A stretch of 64,000 nt of DNA from Kitasatospora mediocidica KCTC 9733. Lineage in GTDB: Bacteria > Actinomycetota > Actinomycetes > Streptomycetales > Streptomycetaceae. A model generated the notes under the pieces. That model was given only the letters and a program-made list of their open reading frames with translations, was not told the DNA's origin and made no database searches. The stretch spans positions 310,001-374,000 of the forward strand of contig NZ_JQLN01000005.1 in NCBI RefSeq assembly GCF_000744225.1, written 5' to 3'. The translations under genes were made by a program, and so were the position numbers. The stretch's first letter is position 1; each line of letters opens with the position of its first letter. Of the stretch, positions 36,501 through 44,524 are shown piece after piece.

Positions 36501-38411
36501 GCCCGCGCCGCCGAACTGGTCACCACCGCCGAGGACGAGGCCGCCGCCGTCCGGCAGTCCGTGGCCGGCATGCACGAGAGCGCCTCTCAGCAGGTCGCCG
36601 AGCTGATCGCGCGCACCGAGCGGGAGAGCGCCGACGTCCGCGAGCTGGCCGAACTGGAAGTGGCCGAGCTGCGCGAGAGCGCCACCCGGGAGAGCGCGCA
36701 GTTGCGCGCCGAGGCCGAGGCCGAGGCCGCCCGGGTCCAGGCCGAGGCCCAGGAGTACGACGCCCAGCTGCGCGCCACCGCCGAGCGCGAGAGCACCGAG
36801 CTGCGCGAGCGCACCGCCGCCGAGGCCGACGCCGAGCGCGAGGCCGCCGCTGCCGCCGCCGCCCGGACCGCCGCGGAGGCCGAGGCGTACGCCGCCCAGC
36901 TGCAGAGCGAGGCCGAGGAGCACTCGGAGCGGCTGCGGGCCGAGAGCGAGGAGTACGCGAACCGGACCCGCGCCGAGGCCGAGGCCGAGGCGGCCCGGCT
37001 GCACGGCGAGGCCCAGGAGTACGACGCGCAGCTGCGCACCGAGGCCAACGCCGAGCGCCGGCAGGCCGAGGAGGACGCCCGCCGGCACCGCGCCGAGGCC
37101 GAGGCGCAGGCCGCCCGCACGCTGGCCGAGGCCGAGGAGCGCAGTTCCGCCGCGGTCGCCGAGGCGGAGCGCTACGCGGCCCGACTGCGCACCGAGGCCG
37201 AGGAGTTCGCCTCCGCGACGCGCACCCTGGCGGAGGAGTACGAGGTGGCCACCCGGGCCCGGGCCGACGCGTACGACGTGGGCACCCGCGAGCAGGCCGA
37301 GCAGTACGACTCGGCGACCCGCGCGCAGGCCCAGTCCGTCCTGGAGAAGGCCTTCGCCGACGCCGAGTCGCTCGGCGAGGAGTCCCAGAGCACCGCGCTG
37401 GCCACCACCGCCGCCGCCGAGGAGCAGGCCGACGCCATGGTGGCCGCCGCCCGCAAGGAGGCCGACCGGCTGGTCGCGGCCGGCGAGGCGGCCGGTCAGG
37501 CCGAGGTCGAGCGGTCCCGCGCGGACGCCGACGCGCTGCTCTCCGAGGCCCGCCGGGACGCCACCGCGATCCGCGAGCGCGCCGAGGAGCTGCGCGAGCG
37601 GACCGACGCCGAGATCGAGGCGCTGCACGAGCGGGCCCGCAAGGAGAACGCGCAGGCCATGAAGTCGGCCGGCGAGCGGGTCGACGCCCTGGTGACGGCC
37701 GCTCAGGAGCAGCTGACCGAGGCCGAGGAGCAGGCCCTGACGGCCGTCGTCGAGGCCGAGGAGCTGGCGGCCTCGCTGGTCGCGGCCGCCGAGGAGCGGG
37801 CCGCCGAGCTGACCTCCGAGGCTTCGGCCGAGGCCAGTAAGGTACGGATCGCCGCCGTCCGCAAGGCCGAGGGCCTGCTGAAGGAGGCCGACCAGAAGCT
37901 GGCCGACTCCACCGCGAAGGCGGAGCAGAAGCTGGCCGACGCCACCGCCAAGGCCGAGCAGCTGCGCACCGAGGCCGAGACCCGGCTCAAGGCCGCGCGC
38001 GAGGAGGCCGAGGAGCAGATCGAGGCGGCCTCCACCGAGGCGGCCAAGCGGCTGCGCTCGGCCGCCGAGAACGCGGACGAGCAGCTGCGCACCGCCACCG
38101 AGGAGGCCGAACGCCTGCGGGCCGAGGCCAAGGCCGAGGCGCAGCGGGTGACCGACGACGGCCGGCGCGAACTGGACGAACTCGTGCGCCGGCGCAAGGA
38201 CATCAACACCGAGATCTCCCGGGTGCAGGACGTGCTCTCCGCGCTGGAGGCGTTCGAGGCACCGTCACCGGTCCAGCAGGCGGCGGCTCGTGAGACGAGC
38301 GGCTCCGGCAACTCCGGCGGGGGCAAGAACAACGGGGGCTCGAAGGCGGGCGCAGGAGTGGGCGCCCCCCGTTCGGGTGGCGGCAGGTCGGGAGGGACAC
38401 CACCCGATTGA
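33507..38411 (+). CDS. scy: Scy, polar-growth scaffold coiled-coil protein
   Basis: A 1634-residue, nearly uninterrupted coiled coil rich in Ala, Glu, Arg, Gln and Leu. Scy is a core part of the tip-organising complex that works with DivIVA and FilP to set hyphal polarity. The N-terminus, YEVDDHLSQFEAEMDRLRKE, matches the short conserved head before the coil; then the long array of A-E-A-E-x-x-R units, known in this family to follow a 51-residue coiled-coil period. The C-terminal ~45 residues are Gly/Ser/Pro-rich. GTG 33507 (VRGNDRY) has only GGGA upstream. It is longer than S. coelicolor Scy (about 1,326 residues, from memory). filP follows. Confidence 0.93.
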   Translation: MRGNDRYEVDDHLSQFEAEMDRLRKERDKTAEHAEDLAYQVEVLRAKLHESRRQLAQPRAFDAVSGQAEQLLRTAELQAQQLRADAERQLRESQAATQRLMAEAAERTARIEAELQARRRQMDDELAELRRSAERHVKENVNWAEQTRAGTEQEAQRLLQDAQVEAERLVAAARASAAALADQARAQTAADVDAARGEAQAAAEAALLRAQQDAERLLRAASQQAQQANAEAQELRGSAANEAQQQLAGAQAAAEQQLAAAQREIARLKQQAAEAQQQAEAAQAQAQAEVERLREEVRAEAERARLEANELRAQAARAAEQLQADAAAVAEQRVADGEAKGEQRSQTAKAEVARMVANATKEAERIKATAAEAEARAHNAQAEAEAAKAAAAEESERLTGAAQSVAAQLRQEAEVSIAELRAAAQAEAAEMRAQAEAAAEALRADAREQGRAEGAKDATMHLAKAAKSAEEALARAGQDAEATRAEAAAEAERIRSEAGAEAERLREQAQESVEQAQNAALDDAAGIRARMEQMQDEAARLRAEAEELRAQASADAEKVRGEARRQAVVQIEESAKNAEELLTKAKADSDELRAGAGVEVERLRAEAKEQVGQMQARAEQMLVRARSEAEKLTVAAEQQQRDALAAAKAAAAENRAAAERETAELRREASEFDQRVRAEAQAEATALQAEAQAAAEAREAESRATAEALTERAQAAAEQLRAEAEATANALREESRRAAEESAAALLREREEVAEQLRAAQAARESARIASTELTERTAAETQALRESTEAEAARIRTEAEAEALALRTQAAEQLELADAAAEAARSEAETEALALRTQAQAAARTLRAEAEAAAAELTARTQAAAEQLTAETRAAAQTLTRESQAAATELTTRTRAAAEAVTAEAQATAERLTAEAEAAARALTDEARATAETVTAEARTAAEALAAEADTEATELREAAARERAAATEEAARLTAEATEQLEQARLEAAGVTAAATARAAELVTTAEDEAAAVRQSVAGMHESASQQVAELIARTERESADVRELAELEVAELRESATRESAQLRAEAEAEAARVQAEAQEYDAQLRATAERESTELRERTAAEADAEREAAAAAAARTAAEAEAYAAQLQSEAEEHSERLRAESEEYANRTRAEAEAEAARLHGEAQEYDAQLRTEANAERRQAEEDARRHRAEAEAQAARTLAEAEERSSAAVAEAERYAARLRTEAEEFASATRTLAEEYEVATRARADAYDVGTREQAEQYDSATRAQAQSVLEKAFADAESLGEESQSTALATTAAAEEQADAMVAAARKEADRLVAAGEAAGQAEVERSRADADALLSEARRDATAIRERAEELRERTDAEIEALHERARKENAQAMKSAGERVDALVTAAQEQLTEAEEQALTAVVEAEELAASLVAAAEERAAELTSEASAEASKVRIAAVRKAEGLLKEADQKLADSTAKAEQKLADATAKAEQLRTEAETRLKAAREEAEEQIEAASTEAAKRLRSAAENADEQLRTATEEAERLRAEAKAEAQRVTDDGRRELDELVRRRKDINTEISRVQDVLSALEAFEAPSPVQQAAARETSGSGNSGGGKNNGGSKAGAGVGAPRSGGGRSGGTPPD

Positions 38412-38518
38412 GCGGACATTGTCCGTCCGCCATAGGCTTTTTGCCGAAGACACTCCGGTAACGTGTCAGGATTCCCTCAACCACCTCAGCGGTTTGACGA
38501 CAGGAAGCCCAGAACCCC

Positions 38519-39448
38519 ATGAGCGACAGTCACTCCCCTCACGGCTTCGACCTGGTGCGCCGTGGGTACGAGCGTGCCCAGGTAGACGAGCGGATCACCA
38601 AGCTGGTGGCCGACCGTGACAGCGCGTTGACCAGGATCGGCGCGCTGGAGAAGCGCATCGAGGAGCTCCACCTGGAGACGCAGAGCGCGCAGGCCGCGGT
38701 CAGCGACGCCGAGCCCTCGTACGCCGGTCTCGGTGCGCGCGTCGAGAAGATCCTGCGGCTGGCCGAGGAGGAGGCGAAGGACCTGCGTGAGGAGGCCCAC
38801 CGCGCCGCCGAGCAGCACCGCGAGCTGGCCGAGGCAGCCGCCCAGCAGGTCCGTTCCGAGGCGGAGAACTACGCCAAGGACCGCAAGGCGAAGGCCGAGG
38901 ACGAGGGTCTGCGGATCGTCGACAAGGCCAAGAGCGACAGCGCCCAGCTGCGCAACGAGGCCAACAAGGACGCCCAGAACAAGCGCGAGGAGGCGGACGC
39001 CCTCTTCGAGGAGACCCGCACCAAGGCCGCGCAGGCCGCGCTGGAGTTCGAGACCAACCTGGCCAAGCGTCGCGAGCAGTCCGAGCGCGACCTGGCGGCC
39101 CGTCAGGCCAAGGCCGAGAAGCGTCTGGCCGAGATCGAGCACCGCGCCGAGCAGCTCCGCCTGGAGGCGGAGAAGCTGCGCACCGACGCCGAGCGCCGCG
39201 CCCGCCAGACGGTGGAGACGGCCCAGCGCCAGTCCGAGGACATCGTGGCCGACGCGAACGCCAAGGCCGACCGGATCCGCAGCGAGTCCGAGCGCGAGCT
39301 GGCGGCGCTCACCAACCGCCGCGACAGCATCAACGCCCAGCTGACCAACGTGCGCGAGATGCTCGCCACGCTGACCGGCGCGGCCGTGGCGGCCGCCTCG
39401 CTGCCGGCGGACGACGCCATGGGCGTTCCCGCCCAGCAGTCGCGCTGA
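38519..39448 (+). CDS. filP: FilP, intermediate-filament-like coiled-coil protein
   Basis: 309 residues, close to the ~310 of known FilP. It forms filaments behind the hyphal tip, gives mechanical stiffness and interacts with DivIVA and Scy. The head GFDLVRRGYERAQVDERITKL resembles the DivIVA-type N-terminus; the rest is coiled coil (AEEEAKDLREEAHRAAEQH) to about residue 275, then a short Ala-rich tail. ATG 38519, AGGAAG ~10 bases upstream. In the 107-base gap after scy are a palindrome GGACATTGTCC (38414-38424) and a -10-like TAACGT (38459-38464), suggesting an own promoter. Confidence 0.95.
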   Translation: MSDSHSPHGFDLVRRGYERAQVDERITKLVADRDSALTRIGALEKRIEELHLETQSAQAAVSDAEPSYAGLGARVEKILRLAEEEAKDLREEAHRAAEQHRELAEAAAQQVRSEAENYAKDRKAKAEDEGLRIVDKAKSDSAQLRNEANKDAQNKREEADALFEETRTKAAQAALEFETNLAKRREQSERDLAARQAKAEKRLAEIEHRAEQLRLEAEKLRTDAERRARQTVETAQRQSEDIVADANAKADRIRSESERELAALTNRRDSINAQLTNVREMLATLTGAAVAAASLPADDAMGVPAQQSR

Positions 39449-39454
39449 CGCACC

Positions 39455-39493
39455 CGCGAAGGGCCCCCGCCGACTCGGTGGGGGCCCTTCGCG
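39455..39493. terminator. Bidirectional terminator after filP
   Basis: A perfect 14-bp stem (39455-39468 with 39480-39493) whose loop can pair further (CCGA/TCGG). Arms start CGCGAAGGGCCCCC. Shared by convergent filP and the hydrolase gene. Confidence 0.9.
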
Positions 39494-39502
39494 CTGTCCG
39501 GG

Positions 39503-40282
39503 TCACACCCGGCGCAGCAGCTCCCGGACGGCCGCGTCGAAGGCCTGCGGGGCCTCCAGGGCGCTCAGGTGGCCGGCGCCCTCGATGACCGTCAACCGCG
39601 CGTCCGGCAGCGCCCGGACCATCGCGCGCGCGTCCTCGGGCGGGGTCAGCGCGTCCTGCGCGCCCACCAGCACCGCCGCCGGAACCCGCAGGCCGGCCAG
39701 CACCTCGAAGGAGTCCGGGCGGGCCGCCATCGCCCGCTGCGCCCAGGCGACGCCGGCCGGGGTGGCCGCCGCGATCAGCGCGCGCACCGCCGCGACCAGC
39801 TCCGGCGCGGCGGCCGGGCCGAGCAGCGTGCTCTCCAGCCGCTCCTCCGCCAGCAACCGGACGCTGTCCCGGGCCAGCACCGCCGCGGCGATCCGCTCCC
39901 GGTTGACGCGGGCCGCCTCGGTGTCGGCGCTCGCCTTGGTGTCCGCCAGCAGCAACCCGCGCAGCCGGTCGGGGTGGCGGCGGGCGAACGCCAGCGCGAC
40001 GTAGCCGCCCATCGAGAGCCCGCCGACCACCGCCCGGTCGATCCCGCGGTCGTCCAGCAGCCGGGCGACGCCGTCGGCCAGCAGGTCGAGCGAGGGCGGG
40101 TCGGCTGACGGAGCACCGGCTCCGAAGCCGGGGAAGTCGGGGGCCAGCACCCGGGCCGCCGAACCGTCCGGTCCCGGCAGTCCGTCGAGCTGGGCCTGCC
40201 ACATCCGGGCCGAGAGTGGGAAGGCATGGAGCAGGACCAGCGCGGTGCCGGTCCCGCTCTCCCGCAGCGAGAGCTCAGTCAT
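39503..40282 (-). CDS. Alpha/beta hydrolase
   Basis: 259 residues. The fold is shown by the oxyanion region LVLLHAFPLSARMW, the nucleophile elbow GGLSMGGYVALA (Ser), the acid loop VGAQDALTPPEDA (Asp) and GAGHLSALEAP (His). No feature settles the substrate; 3-oxoadipate enol-lactonase-like and esterase-like members share this layout. ATG 40282 with GGGG upstream is 93 bases from the divergent ABC transporter gene. No signal peptide. Confidence 0.88.
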   Translation of the reverse strand: MTELSLRESGTGTALVLLHAFPLSARMWQAQLDGLPGPDGSAARVLAPDFPGFGAGAPSADPPSLDLLADGVARLLDDRGIDRAVVGGLSMGGYVALAFARRHPDRLRGLLLADTKASADTEAARVNRERIAAAVLARDSVRLLAEERLESTLLGPAAAPELVAAVRALIAAATPAGVAWAQRAMAARPDSFEVLAGLRVPAAVLVGAQDALTPPEDARAMVRALPDARLTVIEGAGHLSALEAPQAFDAAVRELLRRV

Positions 40283-40375
40283 GGCCCCAAGGTAGCGGCA
40301 CCAAGAGATGCACAGAGCGAGCCCGGGTGCCTGATCTGTCCTAACCTGACGAAGAGTGACCGACAGGGAGCAGCG

Positions 40376-41386
40376 ATGATCGAACTGCACGAGCTGACCA
40401 AGCGGTACGGGGACAAGACCGCGGTGGACGGTCTGAGCTTTCAGGTTCCGCAGGGGGTCGTCACCGGCTTCCTCGGACCCAACGGAGCGGGCAAGTCCAC
40501 CACCATGCGGATGATCCTCGACCTCGACCGGCCCACCAGCGGCCGGGTCACCATCGACGGCAAGCACTACGGGCAGCTCAGCGAGCCGCTCAAGTACATC
40601 GGGGCCCTGCTGGAGGCCCAGGCGGTGCATCCCGGGCGGACCGCCTACAACCACCTGCTCTGGCTGGCCCAGAGCAACCGGATCCCGATCCGCCGGGTGG
40701 ACGAGGTGCTCGCCCTGGTCGGCCTGACCGAGGTGGCCCGCAAACGCGCCCGCGGCTTCTCGCTCGGCATGGGGCAGCGGCTCGGCATCGCCTCGGCGCT
40801 GCTGGGCGACCCGGAGATCCTGATGTTCGACGAGCCGGTCAACGGGCTCGACCCCGAGGGCATCCTGTGGATCCGCAACCTGATGAAGCGCCTGGCCGCC
40901 GAGGGCCGCACGGTCTTCGTCTCCTCGCACCTGATGAGCGAGATGGCGCTGACCGCCGAGCACCTGGTGGTGATCGGCCGCGGCCGGCTGCTCGCCGACC
41001 TCTCGATGGCCGACTTCATCGCGCAGAACTCCCGGTCCGCGGTGCGGATCCGCACCCCGCACCCGGAACAGCTGCTGGACGCGCTGGCCACCCAGTCGAT
41101 CACCGCCGAGGCCGGACCGGAGGGCAGCTACGAGGTGGTCGACGGCGACCTCGTCAAGATCGGCGAGCTGGCCGCCGCGAGCGGCGTCACGCTGCACGAG
41201 CTGAGCCCGCAGCGCGCCTCACTGGAGGAGGCCTTCATGCAGATGACGGCCGACTCGGTCGAGTACCACGCGGGTGTCGCGCCGGGCGAGGTCGTCACGG
41301 ACGCGGCGGGTGCCGCCGGGGCCTGGGGCGCGGGCTGGCAGCCGCCGGCCGACAAGCGGCAGAAGAAGCAGAAGGGTGCGAACTGA
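40376..41386 (+). CDS. ABC transporter ATP-binding protein
   Basis: 336 residues. Walker A GPNGAGKST, signature FSLGMGQRL (a variant of LSGGQ), Walker B ILMFDEPVNGLDP and the H-loop VSSHLMSEM are intact. This is the DRA/CcmA-like class that powers exporters with a small permease. After ~300 residues there is an extra Gly/Ala-rich, basic-ended tail (DKRQKKQKGAN). ATG 40376 has GGGAG five bases upstream. The permease follows after one base, so the two form one operon. Confidence 0.93.
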   Translation: MIELHELTKRYGDKTAVDGLSFQVPQGVVTGFLGPNGAGKSTTMRMILDLDRPTSGRVTIDGKHYGQLSEPLKYIGALLEAQAVHPGRTAYNHLLWLAQSNRIPIRRVDEVLALVGLTEVARKRARGFSLGMGQRLGIASALLGDPEILMFDEPVNGLDPEGILWIRNLMKRLAAEGRTVFVSSHLMSEMALTAEHLVVIGRGRLLADLSMADFIAQNSRSAVRIRTPHPEQLLDALATQSITAEAGPEGSYEVVDGDLVKIGELAAASGVTLHELSPQRASLEEAFMQMTADSVEYHAGVAPGEVVTDAAGAAGAWGAGWQPPADKRQKKQKGAN

Positions 41387-41387
41387 G

Positions 41388-42155
41388 ATGGGCTCATTTC
41401 CCGCGATCCTGCAGTCCGAATGGACGAAGATCCGCACGGTCCGGTCCACCGTGTGGACCCTGCTGCTGACCTTCGTGGTGACGGTCGGCCTCGGCGCGCT
41501 GATCTCGCTGCTCACCAAGAACAACTTCGCCGACTTCACCAAGAACGACAACAGCCCCTTCGACGCCACCACCACCAGCTTCGCCGGCATCGGGCTCGGC
41601 GAGATCGCGATGATCGTCTTCGGCGTGCTGGCGGTCGGCAACGAGTACAGCAGCCGGATGATCCGGGTCTCGCTGGCCGCCGTCCCGCAGCGCGGCACGC
41701 TGCTGACCGCCAAGTCGCTGGTGGTCGGCGGGCTGGCGCTGCTGGTCTCGCTGGTGACCGCCTTCGTCACGTTCTTCCTCGGCCAGGCTCTGCTGGGCGA
41801 CCACCACACCACGCTGAGCGCGCCGAACGTGTTGCGCGCGGTGTTCGGGGCAGCGGTCTACCTGACGATGCTCTGCCTCTTCTCGGCGGGCGTGACCGCG
41901 ATGCTGCACAACCAGACGCTCGCGCTGGGCGTGCTGGTGCCGTTCTTCTTCCTGCTCTCGCCGATCCTCTCGGCGGTGCCCAAGGTGAAGAACGTGGCGC
42001 ACTTCTTCCCCGACTACGCCGGCAAGCAGATGCTGACGGTCTTCCCCACCCCGAGCGAGCCCTACGGCTGGCTGGCCGGGTTCTTCATCTGCGGCGCCTG
42101 GACGCTGGCCGCGCTGCTCGGCGGCGCGGCGGTGCTAAAGCACCACGACGCCTGA
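41388..42155 (+). CDS. ABC transporter permease (ABC-2 type)
   Basis: 255 residues with about six membrane segments (WTLLLTFVVTVGLGALISLL, IGLGEIAMIVFGVLAVG, LVVGGLALLVSLVTAFVTFF, VFGAAVYLTMLCLFSAGVTA, LALGVLVPFFFLLSPILSAV, WTLAALLGGAAVL). The motif GNEYSSRMIRVSLAAVPQR is typical of ABC-2 permeases. Follows its ATPase directly. Export substrate unknown. Confidence 0.9.
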   Translation: MGSFPAILQSEWTKIRTVRSTVWTLLLTFVVTVGLGALISLLTKNNFADFTKNDNSPFDATTTSFAGIGLGEIAMIVFGVLAVGNEYSSRMIRVSLAAVPQRGTLLTAKSLVVGGLALLVSLVTAFVTFFLGQALLGDHHTTLSAPNVLRAVFGAAVYLTMLCLFSAGVTAMLHNQTLALGVLVPFFFLLSPILSAVPKVKNVAHFFPDYAGKQMLTVFPTPSEPYGWLAGFFICGAWTLAALLGGAAVLKHHDA

Positions 42156-42171
42156 CGGTCCGCCGAATCCG

Positions 42172-42202
42172 CGGGGTCCCGGTCGCCGACCGGGACCCCG
42201 CT
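42172..42202. terminator. Bidirectional terminator after ABC operon
   Basis: A perfect 14-bp stem (GCGGGGTCCCGGTC, 42172-42185 with 42189-42202) and 3-base loop, between convergent genes. On the plus strand GCTCGGCTTT follows. Confidence 0.92.
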
Positions 42203-42208
42203 CGGCTT

Positions 42209-42526
42209 TCAGTACTTCGGGGCGCCGCGGCCACGCTGGATCGCCGAGCTGCGCCGCTCGCGCGCACCCCAGCAGGCCCGGTGCCAGTGCCGCCGGTCGT
42301 CGACGCCCGCGCCGTACGAGGGCCAGGCCACCACGTGGCCGACGCCCGGCGGGATCTCCTGGTCGCAGCCCGGGCAGCGGTAGAAGCGGCCCGCCGTCCC
42401 GGCCACCGTCTGCACCACCCACTCCTCGCCCTGGTAGTCCTCGGTGCGCCGCAGCGAACCGCCCAGCGGGGCCGACGGCTCGGCGCCGTGGTCGGGGCTG
42501 CTGATCCGGTTGCGACGGGGAGACAC
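42209..42526 (-). CDS. Small Cys/His protein, conserved in streptomycetes
   Basis: 105 residues, function unknown. The core holds a possible zinc site: YRCPGCDQEIPPG (CxxC) and later DDRRHWHRACW (H-x-H-x-x-C). The N-terminus is basic (MSPRRNR) and the C-terminus has RERRSSAIQRGRG. It starts at GTG 42526 with AGAGGTG upstream. Similar short proteins are sometimes called 'ATP/GTP-binding', but I see no P-loop. Convergent with the ABC operon. Confidence 0.82.
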   Translation of the reverse strand: MSPRRNRISSPDHGAEPSAPLGGSLRRTEDYQGEEWVVQTVAGTAGRFYRCPGCDQEIPPGVGHVVAWPSYGAGVDDRRHWHRACWGARERRSSAIQRGRGAPKY

Positions 42527-42681
42527 GTGTTCACCTCTCGGCGGTAGAGCTTGTTCGGCATCCAGGGTACGGTCCCGGCCGATCGGACGAACCCGCTACA
42601 ACTCCTCTACCACGCCCCGGCCGCACGCCCCGGCGTTTTGCGTCACAACCACCCCTTCTCCCGGGAAATCCGTGGATTCGC

Positions 42682-42720
42682 GTGCCATTGGCACATGACA
42701 TGGGTTAGTCACGTGGTGAC
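42682..42720 (+). promoter_or_regulatory. Two palindromes upstream of LLM oxidoreductase gene
   Basis: GTGCCATTGGCAC (42682-42694) is a perfect 6-bp inverted repeat about one base. GTCAC-GTG-GTGAC (42708-42720) is a second one. They lie 48-86 bases before the GTG start, in the place expected for operators. Confidence 0.4.
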
Positions 42721-42767
42721 AAGGCGGGGCTCGCACAGCCTGCGCGGCACCCGAGGAGGAACTTCCC

Positions 42768-44078
42768 GTGACCAAGACCAGCACCAGCGCCCGCGTCGAC
42801 GCCGCCGCCCGGCCGCCCCTGCGCGCGGCCGGCGCGATGCCGAGCGGGGCGGCGCTCCCACCGATGGTCCCGGCCACGGTCCACCCGGCGATCACCCCGA
42901 GCGTCGAGCGCGGTGGCAGCCACCCGGCGGCCGTGGACGCCATCCGGGTCGGCGCCTTCCTGCTCTCCGCACAGTTCCCCGGCCAGAGCCACGGCGAGGT
43001 GCTGGAGCGGACCGTGGACGCCACGATGGCGGCCGAGCGGGCCGGGCTGGAGGCGGTCTGGCTGGCCGAGCACCACTTCGTCCCGTACGGGGTCTGCCCG
43101 GACGCGGCCACGCTGGCCGCCCTGCTGCTGGGCCGCACCCGGCGGATCCGGATCGGCACCGCGGTCAGCGTGCTGTCCACCACGCACCCGGTGTCCCTGG
43201 GCGAACAGGCGGCGCTGCTGCACCTCACCTCCGGCGGACGGTTCACGCTGGGGGTCGGCCGCGGCGGGCCGTGGATCGACCTGGCGGTCTTCGGCAGCGG
43301 CATCGCCGCGTACGAGGAGGGCTTCGCCGAGCGCCTCGACCTGCTGCTGCGCTGGCTGCGCGACTCCCGGGTCCGGGCGGACGGACCGCAGTTCAGCTTC
43401 CCCGAGGTCGCCGTGGTGCCCCGGGCCAGTGAGCCCGCGCGGCGGCCGGGACCCGAACTCTCCGACTGGCTCGGCTTGCAGCACGACCGTACGACCTCCC
43501 GGTTCCCGCGGCAGCGGACCGACCTCGCGCGCGGCGCGGCGGCCGGGCCGGCCGGACCGCCGGTGGTGGTCGCCTGCACCTCCCCGGCCAGCGTCGCGCT
43601 GGCCGCCGAACGCGGGCTCCCGATGCTGCTCGGCATGCACTCGGGGGACGACGACAAGCGGCAGATGCTGGCCGCCTACCGGGCGGCCTGGCGGGCGGCC
43701 GGCCGAGGCGAGGAGCGGCTCGTCCAGGTGGAACGCGAGCATGTGGCGGCCGGCGTCGGCCAGGTCGCCGACCGGGGGCCGGCGGCGCGGGCCACGCTGC
43801 TGCGCGCGATGCCCGAGTGGTTCGAGTACGGTCTCGGCGCGCACCGCACGGTGGACGGCCGGGAGCGCAAGATGCGCGACCCGTACGCGTACACCGAACT
43901 GCTCTGCGACCTGCATGCGGTGGGGACCGCGCGGCAGTGCGCGGACCGGTTGCTGGCCACCGCCGAGCGGACCGGCATCCGGCGCTTCGCGCTGCTCGCC
44001 GAGGGTTCCGGTGACCGCGAGGCGACCCTGCACAACATCGCCCGGCTCGGCGCCGAGGTGCTGCCCCAGCTGACCTGA
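42768..44078 (+). CDS. LLM class flavin-dependent oxidoreductase
   Basis: 436 residues of the luciferase-like monooxygenase superfamily (FMN or F420). Core motifs are AAERAGLEAVWLAEHHF, RIRIGTAVSVLSTTHPVSL, GGRFTLGVGRGGP and a C-terminal HAVGTARQCADRLLATAE. The first ~55 residues are a Pro/Ala-rich extension. GTG 42768 has GAGGAGGA seven bases upstream. Substrate unknown; which cofactor it uses cannot be told from the sequence alone. Confidence 0.9.
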   Translation: MTKTSTSARVDAAARPPLRAAGAMPSGAALPPMVPATVHPAITPSVERGGSHPAAVDAIRVGAFLLSAQFPGQSHGEVLERTVDATMAAERAGLEAVWLAEHHFVPYGVCPDAATLAALLLGRTRRIRIGTAVSVLSTTHPVSLGEQAALLHLTSGGRFTLGVGRGGPWIDLAVFGSGIAAYEEGFAERLDLLLRWLRDSRVRADGPQFSFPEVAVVPRASEPARRPGPELSDWLGLQHDRTTSRFPRQRTDLARGAAAGPAGPPVVVACTSPASVALAAERGLPMLLGMHSGDDDKRQMLAAYRAAWRAAGRGEERLVQVEREHVAAGVGQVADRGPAARATLLRAMPEWFEYGLGAHRTVDGRERKMRDPYAYTELLCDLHAVGTARQCADRLLATAERTGIRRFALLAEGSGDREATLHNIARLGAEVLPQLT

Positions 44079-44090
44079 GGCCGCCCGCCA

Positions 44091-44125
44091 CTGCGGTCGG
44101 CCCCGGCCAGCGGGGCCGACCGCAG
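44091..44125. terminator. Bidirectional terminator after LLM gene
   Basis: A perfect 14-bp stem (CTGCGGTCGGCCCC, 44091-44104 with 44112-44125) with 7-base loop, between convergent genes. Confidence 0.9.
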
Positions 44126-44131
44126 GACGTC

Positions 44132-44524
44132 TCAACAGTCGCGCAGTTCCTCGGACTGGTTGAGCAGTTGGGCGCGGACGGAGGTGAAACGCCGGTAGCG
44201 CTCCTCGGTGTCCTCCACCGGGGCGAAGACCGCCACCCGGTGGCAGTTCTGAAAGGCCAGCCGCACGCCGAAGTGCCGCTGCAGGGCCCCCCGGATCGCG
44301 TCGCTCGCCAGGGCGCGCAACAGCTGGCCGCGCTCCTGCTCACTGGGCGGCGGCACATGGTTGTCGGCGAAGTCGGTGCCGTCGACCCCCATCCGGGCCA
44401 CCAGCGAACTGATCAGGTCCCAGGCGTAAGGCAGGGACGTACGGACGCAGTCGACGAACTCCCGCTCGTCGACGTCGCCTCGCTCGGCCTTCTCCAATAG
44501 GGCCGGTGAGACGTCGAGCGACAT
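44132..44524 (-). CDS. SCO5389-family protein (130 aa)
   Basis: A highly conserved small streptomycete protein of unknown function. It starts at ATG 44524 (MSLDVSPALLEKAERGDVDE) with GAGGAG upstream; the frame is open further up but not conserved in composition. Conserved stretches are EFVDCVRTSLPYAWDLISSL, RGQLLRALASDAIRGALQRH and FTSVRAQLLNQS, all helical. No membrane segment or signal. It is convergent with the LLM gene and divergent from nucS. Confidence 0.88.
   Translation of the reverse strand: MSLDVSPALLEKAERGDVDEREFVDCVRTSLPYAWDLISSLVARMGVDGTDFADNHVPPPSEQERGQLLRALASDAIRGALQRHFGVRLAFQNCHRVAVFAPVEDTEERYRRFTSVRAQLLNQSEELRDC

Noticed and set aside
33321..37628. A minus-strand open frame of ~1,435 codons opposite scy
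   Set aside because: Antisense image of the GCC/GAG-rich coiled-coil repeat; it is a Gly/Leu monotone with no domain.
33600..38300. DNA tandem repeat or mobile element in scy
   Set aside because: Repetition is that of a coiled-coil protein with varied codons, not exact DNA repeats.
39503..41197. A 564-residue form of the alpha/beta hydrolase
   Set aside because: The upstream half is antisense to the ABC transporter gene; the conserved protein starts at 40282.
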